DNA of 22,606 bases from a virus. Shown in pieces: positions 1-11,500 of this stretch. Within the stretch, counting starts at the first letter, position 1, and each line of letters begins with the position of its first letter. The stretch spans positions 1-22,606 of IMG/VR virus record IMGVR_UViG_3300036770_002569. One strand, given 5' to 3'. The notes under the pieces were generated by a model that was not told the origin of the DNA, ran no database searches, and saw only the letters and a list, made by a program, of their open reading frames with translations. A program made the position numbers and the translations under genes.

Positions 1-2
1 TT

Positions 3-2348
3 CGTGTTCGTTTATCAAATACCGATACCGCAGATACGAAGAAGGTAATGACGGAAATTAAATTGAGATATGGTATTGATGATTTTACAATTATTAGAAC
101 CGATTCTCTTTCTAAATTAAAAAGTGGCAATAGAGTAAACAAATTAGATTTTGAAGATGTTAGTGATATCAATTATCAAAATTCTTTGATAAAAGAATAT
201 GTAGAAAGAATGATGCCATTTGCAACTTCTGAAGATTTGGATGGATTGGAATTAATTAATAGAGATGTAAATAGTAGAATACATCAAGAAGATATTCAAA
301 GAAACATATTTTGGAAACCAATAAGTTTTAGATTCTCAAATATGTTTTCTTATGGTGAAGATAATAAAATTGACTTTACAAAGTTAGGTGGATTGATGGG
401 TTTGTTTGCAGCAAATGCAAGTGGTAAATCATCAATTTTTGATGCAATATCTTTTTGCTTATACGATAAGTGTAGTAGAGCATTTAAGGCACAAAATATA
501 ATGAATAATCGTAAAACCAATTTTTGGTGTGAATTACGTTTTCAAATAAACGGTGAGGATTATACTATTCGTAGAGAAGCAAAAACTGTTAATAAAGGAA
601 AGAATGTAAAAGTAGATGTTCAATTCTGGAAAATAGAAGATGGCCAGTCCATATCATTAAACGGAACGGAAAGACGTGATACAAATCAAATCATTGAACA
701 ATATGTTGGTAAATACGAAGATTTTGTATTAACCGCATTATCTCTACAAGGTAACAATGCATTGTTTATTGATAAATCCCAATCGGAGAGAAAAGATTTG
801 TTAGCACAATTTATGGGATTGAATGTATTTGATAAATTATACGAAACGGCTAGTGAAGATATTAAAGAAGTTTCCGTTTTGATTAAAAATTTCAAAAAAA
901 CAAATTTCACATCAGAACTTGCTGATAAAGGAATTGAAATAAAAGATAAAAAAGATAAACTAAAAGTATTGCAATCTAATTTAGATAAAAAGACCGAAGA
1001 AAGGGATTCTTTGATAAAGGATATTGTAGAATTGAATAAACAATTAACACCTATTGATAAAAATTTAGATTTACCTAATTTGGAATCAAAAAGAGATTCA
1101 ATTCAAAAATCAATTGAATTATTGGATGTAGATAGACAAAGTAAAGAATCCAAAATAGTAGAATACGCAAATCAATTATTAGAAATTTCACAATCAATTG
1201 ATGAAATAAAAATATACAATGGCCAACCAATTGAAGATGCTAAAAATGAATATGATTTGTTGAAAAAACAAATTATAGAAACAACGCATCAAATAGAATT
1301 AATAAATCAATCATTATCTTCAAATAAAGAAAAGTTATCTCATTTGGAATCACATGAGTATGATCCTAATTGTAAATTTTGTATGAATAATGTATTTGTT
1401 AAAGATGCTATTGATACAAAAAATAAAGTTAGAGAACAAGAACAACAATTGGAAACATTTGATGTTTTAATATCAACATTAAAAACACATGAACAAACAT
1501 TATCAGATGTTAATTCTAAATGGGATACTTTAGTAGATTTGAAAGCTAAATATCAAAAAGCAATTGTTATCAAAGAAAAGACAGAAGCTGAGTTAAAAGG
1601 TATAGAAACAAAAGAGGAACTATTACAAACTCAATTGGATAATGTTGAAAATGATATAGAACTATATTATGAAAATGAAGATACAATTGAAAGAAATAAA
1701 AATCTTCAAATTGAAATAAATACGATAGAATATAGTAAGTCAAAAATTGAAGGTGATATAAAAGAATTGAATAAGGATATAACCACAATCAATGGTGCTA
1801 TAGCAAGCCTGGCTTCATTTGTAGAAGGTATAAAGCAAAAGATGAATGAAGTTAAGGATTTGGAAGAAAAGAACCGCCTATACACATACTATTTAGATGC
1901 AGTAAAGAGAGATGGGATACCTTATGAACTAATTTCAAAAGCATTACCGGTAATCGAAACAGAAGTAAATAATATACTTGCACAGGTTGTAGATTTTGGA
2001 TGTGTTATGGAAGTGGATGGTAAATCAATCAATGCAAAGATTGTTTACGATGATCAAGAGTGGCCTTTGGAGATGTGTAGTGGTATGGAGAAGTTTGTTA
2101 GTGGATTGGCAATTAGAGTTGCATTAATTAACATATGTAATTTACCACGTCCTAATTTCCTTGTAATTGATGAAGGTTTCGGTACATTGGATGCGGATAA
2201 CTTATCATCTTTGTTTATGATGATGCAGTATCTTAAAACTCAATTTGATTTTATATGGATGATTTCACATTTGGAACAAATGAGAGATATTGTAGATGGA
2301 TTAATTGAAATAAAAAAAGAGAATGGATTTAGTAAGATTGATTTTTAA
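3..2348 (+). CDS. 46: Rad50/SbcC-type recombination endonuclease ATPase (T4 gp46-like), 5' partial
   Basis: ABC/SMC-family ATPase subunit of the phage Mre11-Rad50-type nuclease that resects DNA ends for recombination-dependent replication. Counting from the ATG at 48 (766 aa): Walker A ends in SGKSS at 125-129, Q-loop Gln234 (SLQGNN), long coiled coils about 270-435 and 455-615 around a zinc-hook CKFC at 442-445, ABC signature CSGMEK at 677-682, Walker B LVIDEG at 705-710, D-loop around 714 and the H-loop His741. The glycines before the P-loop lysine are partly replaced by alanine (AANASGKS). The ATPase core starts only near residue 88. The frame is open to position 3 with plausible coding upstream of 48, and a start at 48 would split a probable helix, so I treat the gene as entering from the left; 48 remains an alternative start. 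The first 87 residues do not look like Rad50 and may be an Mre11 (gp47) C-terminus. The 3' end overlaps the convergent minus-strand gene by 20 nt. Confidence 0.93.
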   Translation, partial: RVRLSNTDTADTKKVMTEIKLRYGIDDFTIIRTDSLSKLKSGNRVNKLDFEDVSDINYQNSLIKEYVERMMPFATSEDLDGLELINRDVNSRIHQEDIQRNIFWKPISFRFSNMFSYGEDNKIDFTKLGGLMGLFAANASGKSSIFDAISFCLYDKCSRAFKAQNIMNNRKTNFWCELRFQINGEDYTIRREAKTVNKGKNVKVDVQFWKIEDGQSISLNGTERRDTNQIIEQYVGKYEDFVLTALSLQGNNALFIDKSQSERKDLLAQFMGLNVFDKLYETASEDIKEVSVLIKNFKKTNFTSELADKGIEIKDKKDKLKVLQSNLDKKTEERDSLIKDIVELNKQLTPIDKNLDLPNLESKRDSIQKSIELLDVDRQSKESKIVEYANQLLEISQSIDEIKIYNGQPIEDAKNEYDLLKKQIIETTHQIELINQSLSSNKEKLSHLESHEYDPNCKFCMNNVFVKDAIDTKNKVREQEQQLETFDVLISTLKTHEQTLSDVNSKWDTLVDLKAKYQKAIVIKEKTEAELKGIETKEELLQTQLDNVENDIELYYENEDTIERNKNLQIEINTIEYSKSKIEGDIKELNKDITTINGAIASLASFVEGIKQKMNEVKDLEEKNRLYTYYLDAVKRDGIPYELISKALPVIETEVNNILAQVVDFGCVMEVDGKSINAKIVYDDQEWPLEMCSGMEKFVSGLAIRVALINICNLPRPNFLVIDEGFGTLDADNLSSLFMMMQYLKTQFDFIWMISHLEQMRDIVDGLIEIKKENGFSKIDF

Positions 2349-2508
2349 TCTTATCCGCTTTTAGTATAGTAGGTTGAGTTTTAATTATTCCTATATGTTT
2401 TTTAATTAGGTTTTCAACCAAACTACCCATTTTAAACCCATGTTCTTCGCAATAGTTTTTGAGAAGTTCGTGGGTTTCTTTTTTTATCTGTAACATTGCA
2501 TATTTCAT
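2329..2508 (-). CDS. Small ribbon-helix-helix-type DNA-binding protein (59 aa)
   Basis: A short minus-strand reading frame, read by hand from ATG at 2508-2506 to TAA at 2331-2329. The product begins MKYAMLQIKKETHELLKNYC and continues with EEHGFKMGSLVENLIKKHI. The pattern is a short beta-strand (AMLQIK, about 4-9), a helix (ETHELLKNYCEEH, 11-23), a tight GFKMGS turn, and a second helix (LVENLIKKHI, 30-39). This is the layout of RHH/CopG-type dimeric regulators, whose strand residues contact the DNA major groove. The tail (40-59) is Lys-rich. It is the only minus-strand gene here, lies divergent from the tail gene 92 nt away, and its 3' end overlaps the end of the gp46-like gene. It could regulate the shared intergenic region. 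Met5 at 2496 is an alternative start. The family call rests on sequence pattern only. Confidence 0.72.
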   Translation of the reverse strand: MKYAMLQIKKETHELLKNYCEEHGFKMGSLVENLIKKHIGIIKTQPTILKADKIKNQSY

Positions 2509-2546
2509 AATCTTTATTTTTCTTTAGTTTATATTAGTTTTCTATA

Positions 2547-2554
2547 TATAAATA
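2547..2554 (+). promoter_or_regulatory. T4-type late promoter box TATAAATA upstream of the tail gene
   Basis: A perfect copy of the T4 late -10 consensus TATAAATA, ending 45 nt before the ATG at 2600. In T4 this box is read by the gp55 sigma factor with gp33 and the gp45 clamp, and it drives virion genes. The placement fits, but an 8-nt A/T motif is expected several times by chance in a window of this composition; another copy lies inside the tail gene at 9439-9446. Confidence 0.4.
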
Positions 2555-2574
2555 TGATTACTTTATTTTTTAAG

Positions 2575-2585
2575 GATATTTATTC
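2575..2585 (+). promoter_or_regulatory. GATATTTATWC leader element
   Basis: GATATTTATTC lies 14 nt before the tail-gene ATG. The same 11-nt pattern (GATATTTATAC) occurs at 12193-12203 before the polyprotein gene, and ATATTTATA occurs at 19852-19860 before the small basic protein gene. It could be a phage promoter element, a Bacteroidota -7 element (TAnnTTTG-like) or a translation-enhancing A/T leader. Confidence 0.25.
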
Positions 2586-2599
2586 AAAATAAGGTAATA

Positions 2600-5500
2600 A
2601 TGGCAATACTCAAAAAAACATCATTTAAACAAAATTTAGAACAAATAAGTGTTTTCATAAATGATTTTGACCCAAATAGTCAGTATTTTAGGGTTACGGA
2701 TTTGCCCGATACATTTACGGGTGGTAAGAATGCATTTTTAGTGCAAGGTTCTACAAATTTAGTTCCTGATACTTTGGTTAAGATTGAAATTAAGGATTCT
2801 TTGGGTAACGTTATATATTCAGAACCATCTGCAGGTATTCCATCTTATTATGAGGGTACATCTAAAGTTGTATCCGTTCATATTTATCCAGATACCGCAT
2901 TTGGACCTTGTACTATAACTATTTTAGGTGAATTAAGTAGTTACACAGTTGATGGAATAAATGTACCCGTTCCATTAGATTGGGTGGGTAAATATAATGT
3001 AAAGTGGCAAAGAACAATAAATGTAAATCCATTTAAGAAAAACATAACACCAATTCGTTTTTATAGGAGGCCACAAGTAGAAATAACAGAATCGGTTTTA
3101 CCAATATATAATAGAAATGTAACAAGCGTTACACTTTCAGGAAGTATAAATGGAACATCCATATTACCAATTCAAGATACGGATTATAGAACATATAGAG
3201 GACCTATTTCTTACGAATTATCAACAACATCCAGTTTTTTTTCACAATCAATGGAAGGATTCAATATAAATGTTTCTGGATTATCTTCTTCGTATTCACC
3301 ACTATTGACAGATGTTATTAATGATAAAAAAGCATTAGTATCGATACCATATTATATAACAGGATCTACACCCGATCCTTTCTATGAAAGAATTAGAAAT
3401 TTTTCAAACAAACCGTTTAGTATAACATATGATGAAAGTGTTTCTATAACAAATTCAAATATAAATTCATCATTTGCTAAAATAAGAATTACGGATTTAG
3501 AAACGTTTACAGGCGATGCATCCAGAATAAAAGTATATGCATCATCAAAAAATGATTTAGGTGATTATCAACTATTAGAGGATGCGTTATTAGAAAGTAA
3601 TGAAATTTTACAAGTAGATGAATTCAATGGGGTACTAAATGTAAGAACTGGTATTTTTTCACAACCAGTTATAGATTCTTATTGGCAAACAGAAAATATA
3701 ACAACTTCTCCAATTGTTTCTATTGATAATTCTTTATTAATACGTTCTGTTAAATTACAACCAACTACGGATGTAAATAGTCCTGTAAATTTACAAGGAT
3801 TGTTTAAATTTATGACAAGTGGTTCTATAAATTTTTCTAGATTTACTCAATACCAATTGGATTTTACTCCGTTAATGAGTTCATCTTTGGGTAACTATGC
3901 TTTATTGGAAATTTATGGTAGCGGTTCTGCATTTGTAAATAGTAATAGTTCAAATACCTTTGGAAAGTTTTTGGGTGAATTAGAAACAAATACACCATTT
4001 AGAAGATACGATAGACAAACTATAAATTTTCAACCAGATGCAAATGGTGATGGTAAGCTTGTATTTTTGGTAAAAGCGGGTACATGGCATATATCAAATG
4101 TAAGTTTAAAAGCTGCACAGGAAAGTTCTTTTTCACCAAACGAAATTTCTTTAGTTGTAAATGTTCCAACTAAAATTAATAATGAAACTTTTGATTTCAA
4201 ATTTGAAATTTATGACATAAATAATAATTATGTTCCAATAACCTTACAAACATCATCTTTGTTTGTAGGTGGTAATGATGTATCCGTTACTAGAAACTTA
4301 GAACTTAATTTATCAAATAATAGTTTTAATTTTTCTACATCATCCGTTATTCCATCATTTATTACAATTGATTTTACAAAAAGTGGATTAACAGGATCAT
4401 TATTATTTGCATCTTCTGCTGTAGATACTACTGGTAATGAGATATCGCCACAAGCTGGTTTTCCAGGTACATTAGAAGTTGTTGATGAAAATACATATAA
4501 ATTAACAGCTGCGAATTTCACCGGTTCTATATCAGGCGTTACCGTTGGAGCAATAAGTTATACTGCAAGTTGTGAAGATATAAATCGTTATTTTACAGTA
4601 TTTAGAACCGAACAGGGTGCACCCGCTTATTTATTTTATGCAACTGCCGATAAAAATAATTTTACATTTAATCCGGATGCTGGATACAAATCAGTAGTAC
4701 AGAATGATTACATTGATATACGATTAGTTCAGCAGAATTTACCTGATAATGGTCCTATGGGTCTTGTAATTAATTCTGCATCTGAGGCCGGTTCTCCACC
4801 TCCACTTTATTATACATCTAGTGTTGGTAATGCAAGTATTTACAGATTATTTGTTTCTACTTCTTCCGATATAACTCCTGACAATAAGAATGGATATACT
4901 TTTGCAATAGGTCAATCAAATTATGATTTTGAATTACATACAATAGATGGTGTATTTACATCATCTATAACAATAGATGCAATCCCAAAAGGAGATGCGG
5001 CAAAAGGTATTATAGCTACCTCTGATAAAAATCAATTTTTTTATAAAATGTCAAATGCTGATCCGGATCCTAATCCACAATCAGCGACTATTTTTGTAAA
5101 AAGATTAAATTTAACATCACCATCATCATCTATAACAGTAAATAGTGGGAGTGGAAAACCTGCATTAACATTGATAAGTAATAATATAGGAAACGGAGTT
5201 GCGCAATATAGTATTTCAACTATAGAATACCCATATTCGGCCGGGTCTACCACATATTATTTTACAGGATCAGATTCCAATGATATAGAATATATTGATG
5301 AGGTTACATTAGATGCGTTAATTGTAAAATCACAAATAGGTGTATTAGCTTCTAATGAAAATACAACGTTAACGGCATACTCTACTGGGTTCGTACCATC
5401 TGCATCATTTTTATCAACAACAGGATCAATAATTGTTACCGTTGGAAATGAAACAGCATCATATGCACCAACGTTAACAACAAATAGATTTAGTGCAAGT

Positions 5501-8500
5501 ATTTCACAATCAACGGGTGTTTCAAATCCAACGATTGTAGATGGTGTATATAGTATAGGACAATTAACAAATGATACAGGAAGTGTTACTTTGAATGTAT
5601 CATATCAAGATGCAACGGGAGTTATTACTAATTTTCCAAAAATTATTACATATTCAAAAGCAAAAAAAGCTGCGCCGGTACTTGCTATAAACATAACAAA
5701 TAATAATCAAACTGTAAATGCAAAATCAACCGGAGTACAATTATCCGAATTTGCATCTGCTAGTATTGAAATTTTAGAAACATATGATGGTGTAACAACC
5801 GCCAAATCTATATATGGAACGCCTACAATAACTACGTTATATGGGTATAGTAATTATTTTTATAATTCAGTAAATCAAACTATAGCGCTTAGAACATTGA
5901 GTACCGATTTTGAACAACTTAGTATTTCTCTGGAAGTTTTAGATTCGGAAAATGTTATAAGAGCATTGGATGGAAACATTTCATTAGCAAAAGCAAGAAA
6001 TGCGGTTCCAAATGTTGAAGTATCATTAGTACCCGTTGCGCAAACTATTTTAGCAAATTCAAGAGGAAGTGGTTCTGTAACACCACAACCCATTACTGTA
6101 ACTGCAGCAGAAGGTGGAACTGATAGATTTACAAGTATAGGAACTTTATCATTTACAAATGGATTAGCCGGAACTGCAACTGGAAACACTATAAACTTTA
6201 GTTCGAATGCAACTTCTATGTTAAGAGATAGTGGTTCTGTTTTTATTCCAATAAACTATACGGATGGTGAAGGAAATACAGGATTAAAAACAATAGTAGC
6301 AAGTGTTACAAGAGTTCGTTCAGCTGCACCACTTACTGCAATTTCAGTAACCCCACAAACCCAAACGGTAACATCATCTAGTATTGGATATGGAACACCT
6401 CAAAATGTAACATTAACTTTACAAGAAGTAGGGGGTACACCATATACATACACATCAACATTAGGTTCAACAATAAATACTTTTAGCGCATCAGTAACAA
6501 ATGCTACAATTGATACATTGACGGGAATAATAACCCCAAATACACCCAATACATCTTTGGGTGTAAATGCATCATCTTTGATTACATATATAAATTCAGA
6601 AGGTACTATATTAACATCTTCTGTTAGTTATAGTGTTGGTGTTGCATTGGAAGGAAATGATGGTGGACAAGGTCCTGGTGTAGTTTATAGAGGAACATAT
6701 GTAGCAGGAACTACATACTTTCACACAGATATTAGAAGGGATATAGTGGTATATTCTGGTCAATACTATTTGGCAAATAATACAGCAAAAAGTGGATTAA
6801 CAACGTGGGGAACACCACCAACGGATTGGACTGCATTTGGTGCTACGTTTGATGCAGTCGCTACCAACGTATTATTAACTGCGGATGCAACTATAACCAG
6901 AGGGTTGGTCATGGGAACATTGGATGGATTTAGTGGATTTATTAGAAGTGCAAATGCAACCTCTTTAACTGCTGGTAAGGGTTATTATTTTAATTATGAT
7001 GGTACATTTAGATTTGGTGATACCGGTTCATCTGTTGTATCTTGGGATGGTACAAATCTAACAGTTAGTGGTACAATAAAAGCACAAACGGGTTCTATTG
7101 GTGGAGTAATAATAGCAGGAAATTCTATATACACCGGAACAGGAACGTATGCAAATAATAATACCGGGTTCTTTTTAAGTTCTTCGGGACACTTTTCATT
7201 AGAAGATAAATTGAGTTGGGATCCAGTAAACAATTATTTGAATGTTAGTGGAACTATAACTGCAACAACAGGATCAATTGGTGGAATTACAATGTCCAAT
7301 GCTTCAATCTACGCAGGAGCAGGTCTTTGGAATGATAAAGCAACTGGATTCTTTATCAGTTCTTCGGGACACTTTTCATTGGAAGATAAATTGAACTGGA
7401 ATCCAATAACTGAAAATTTAAACATAAGTGGGACTATAACTGCTACAACTGGATCAATTGGTGGAATTACAATGTCCAATGCAGCAATATATACGGGTGT
7501 TGGTCTTTGGAATAATAAAAATACTGGATTTTTTATAAGTAGAAGTGGACACTTCTCATTGGAAGATAAATTAAGTTGGGATCCAATAGGTGAGCATTTA
7601 AACATTAGTGGTACTTTGAGAGCAAATACAGGTTCTTTGGGTGGATGGACAATTGATTCCGATTCTATATTTTCTGGAACAAAAAGAGCCAGTTCTTATA
7701 ACCAATTCAATAGTGCAAGTATGATAACTATTGGATCTGCCGGTTATATAAGTGCTCCTGGATTTTACATATCAACTACTGGTCAAGGTGTATTTAGTGG
7801 TAGTTTACAAGCAAATGGTGGAACGGTTTTAACAACCACCAATCTATTATTATTTACCGCATCAATGCATTCATTTACATCATCCGTATCAAGTAGTTTA
7901 ATAAATATAAGTTCTTCTATAAGTGTATCTATTGCTACATTAGATGATGCAATTTTTACAAATTCAAATGGTTTAATTGATAAACTACCAAATGCATCCA
8001 CAAGTGGATTATATACTGGAAAAGAATATCTTGGATATTTCAAAGTAGGTTCGGGTTGGACTTCATTTTTAAGTTCATCTGGTGATTTTTATCTATCTGG
8101 ATCAGGAACGCAAGGGTTGGTTTGGAACTCTACTGCTAATACATTATCAATAGATGGTAGGGTGGTTGCAAGAACGGGATTGATAGGTGGATGGGGAATC
8201 GGAACATCCGAAATAAGTAGTTCAGGTACAGTTGGTGGTAGTGATGGTGTATTTACTACTACCGGTATGAGAATTGGTGGAACCGGATATATATCCGCTA
8301 AAAACTTTTCAATTTCATCTGCAGGTAATGTAGTATTGAGTGGTAGTATAGCTGCTAATTCTGGTTTCATTGGTGGATGGGTAATCGGTGCAAGTTCAAT
8401 ATCTACCGCAAATGTAGTTGGTGGTAGTGATGGTGTGGGAACTACAAGTGGTGTAATTTTATCTAAAGATGGTTGGATATCTACTAAAAATTTTACAGTA

Positions 8501-11500
8501 TCATCTACGGGCAATGTTTCTATGACGGGAACGGTCAGTGCAACTGCGGGTGCAATAGGTAGTTGGGTTGTAGATACGGATTCTATTTATGTGGGTACAA
8601 AAAGAAATAGTAGTTACAATCAATTCAATAGTGCAAGTATGATAACCATTGGATCTGCGGGTTACATAAGTGCTCCTGGATTTTTTATAACAACAACAGG
8701 ACAAAGTAGCTTTAGTGGTAGTTTGAGAGCAAATGGTGGTCAATTAATAACACCAACTCAATTATTACAATTTACTGCATCGATTCAATCATTTACATCA
8801 TCCATATCTCAAAGTTTAATAAATGCAAGTGCATCAATAAGCCAATCAATATACGTTACAGATCAATCTATTTTTACAAATGCGAATGGTTTAATAGATA
8901 AGTTACCAAATCCTAGTACAAGTGGTTTATATACAGGTCAACAGTATTTGGGATATTTTAAAGCAGGATCGGGATGGACTTCATTTTTGAGTTCATCTGG
9001 TGATTTTTATTTATCCGGATCTTCAACCCATGGATTTGTTTGGAATGCAACAAGAAATACATTATCCGTTGATGGTAATATAATAGCCAGAAGTGGTTCA
9101 ATTGGTGGATGGGGAATAGGAACTAATGAAATCTCATCATCAAATACCGTTGGAGGAGGTGATTCATCACATACTACAACAGGTATGAGAATAAGCGCTG
9201 TTGGGTGGATTTCTGCTCCAAATTTTTATTTAGCAAGTAATGGAAATGTTAGAATTAGTGGTTCAATATATGGTGGTGATATAACAATAGGAACGGCGCC
9301 TAGTGTTTTCAAAGCGGACTTAAATGGTATATACTTAGGAAATGGAACATTTGCTTCTGCACCGTTCAGAGTTACTCCAGGTGGTGCATTAACGGCTACA
9401 AATGCAACACTTAGTGGTGGTACGATTGGTGGGTGGAGTATAAATACTAACAATATATCAAGCGCCGGAACATCCGGTGGTGGGGATGGTTCATTCACAA
9501 ATAGTGGTATAATTTTAAATAAAGATGGTTGGATATCATCTGAAAAATTCTTTATAAGTAGTAGTGGTGATGTAAGTTTTGCAGGTAAATTGGCATATGG
9601 TGTTAGAGGTTCTGGTGTAAACATCATGCCGTTAGTTTGGCGATATGATCCAAAACCTTCATCAGGAATTTTAGCAAGTAGTTATGAAAATTTAACTATA
9701 AATGGTACAGCTGCGGAAAATGCCATAAATTATGGAACTGATCCTTTTGGTAAACAATCTTTATTATGGGAATGTTATCCATCAGGAGATGGTAATGCAG
9801 ATGGTGGATGGAATTCGACTCCAACTGAAATTGATAACAACAAAACTTATAAGTTTATAACTTATGCAAAAATAAACAATAATGCGGATGGCGATTTATA
9901 TTTTGGTTTTTATTCAATAAGTACAACAGGTGCACTGGTTAGTTCTTCTTTTTTAAATAATACGGTATCAGATAATACTTACTTCTTTTTCTCACAAAAT
10001 CCATCAGGAGTAAATCCTATACCATTTACAAATAGATGGTATTTGATGGTTGGATATGTTCATGGTAAAGATTATACCGGAACAACAAATATGGGTGGTG
10101 TTTATGATGTAGAAAGTGGAAGAAAAGTTTTTGAATGTTATGATTTTAAATGGAAAACTGATGGAGTGAATCCAATTGCAAAAGCATTGCATAGATGTTA
10201 TCATTTCTATAATACAGCAGGTAATGGAACAACACTTTATCAACAAATGTTTGGTCCGGCAGTTTTTGAGGTAGATGGAACTGAACCTGATTTAAATAGG
10301 TTATTAGATAAAGCTCAAAGTTTAGCCGATGGTAAGGGTTCTGGTTCGTTTTTTGATGGAAAAACTTTTTATGCACCTATAATATCGGGTTCATCCGGAG
10401 ATTTTACAGGCAAAATAACCGCAACATCGGGTGAAATTGGTGGTTGGTTAATTGATAGTGATAGATTATATTCATCAGGTTCGGGTTCAAATAATATAAT
10501 AAAAATGAAACTTGAACCAAACTACGCAAATCCACAATTTACACTAACCGATGTAGCTGGTGCGCCTGCAGTCGTTATTAAAACAGGACAATTATTAGAT
10601 ACTGCAGTTGGTGCGGCATCTATAAATGTTACTTGGAACGCAGATAAATCCGGCTTTACCGCTGGTACTACTACCGATGAAGTAAATGAAACAAAATATA
10701 ATTTAGCATCATCTTTTACAGTTAGTACTACGGGCTTATATACGGGCACAATAACGTTATCATCAGCAAATGCATTTACTCCACTTTCATCTGGATATTA
10801 TGGGTATAGTTTATCAATGCAAATAGCATCGGATAATCTATTTGCAAATGTTGTGTATGATTCCGGAGTTTCATCAATAACATCAACTACGGTTGGTGTA
10901 CAAGCGGTTATACCGGCAGTTGCAGCAAAACAGATTGAACTGACATTTAATTCTACGGGAACATATTACATACGATCATATTGGAAAAGATTTGCATTTG
11001 GTCCTGATAATCCTAGTGCAAGTTGGAATACAATATCTCATAATTTTCCTTCATTTACATTAAGTAAAACTACTGCATATACAGAATTAACAGATTTTGG
11101 ATTTCAATCTATAAGAAGTGCAGATAGGTACGTTAAAATTCAGAGGATATCTTCAACGGATGCAACAATGTTACAAGTTGGTGGTGATATAACCGCAACC
11201 GGAAATATAACGGCATACTATACATCGGATGAAAGATTAAAAGAAAATATAAAACAAATAGATTCTGCGGTTTCAAAAATAAATAAAATAAATGGTGTTG
11301 AATTTGATTGGATAACTGATTTGATTGAATCAAAAGGTGGTGAAGATGGGTATTTTATAAGAAAACACGATGTTGGTGTAATTGCACAAGAAATAGAAAA
11401 AATTTTACCAGAAGCAGTTGCTACTAGAGATGATGGTTTTAAAGCAGTTAGATATGAAAAAATTGTACCTCTTTTGATTGAAGCAATTAAAGAACTTAAA

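Larger units (their letters stand above)
2509..2599. promoter_or_regulatory. Divergent intergenic control region
   Basis: This 91-nt stretch separates the minus-strand RHH-type gene from the tail gene and is almost entirely A/T. It must hold the promoters for both. It contains the late-promoter-like box at 2547-2554, a TATATATA run at 2543-2550 and the ATATTTAT element near 2576-2583. I see no GC-rich hairpin. Confidence 0.5.

Noticed and set aside
5875-6189. Long minus-strand open frames inside the tail gene (also 8089-8514 and 9226-9627)
   Set aside because: They lie opposite a repeat-rich coding gene, and their low-complexity Pro/Leu/Val content is the reverse-strand echo of Gly/Ser/Thr repeats. 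No start context or domain supports them.
7091-9274. CRISPR-like array or tandem DNA satellite
   Set aside because: Repeats are in frame, 180-186 nt long and without spacers; they are protein repeats of the adhesin.
9439-9446. TATAAATA inside the tail gene
   Set aside because: It is internal to a coding repeat with no gene start nearby, and a copy by chance is expected at this A/T content.
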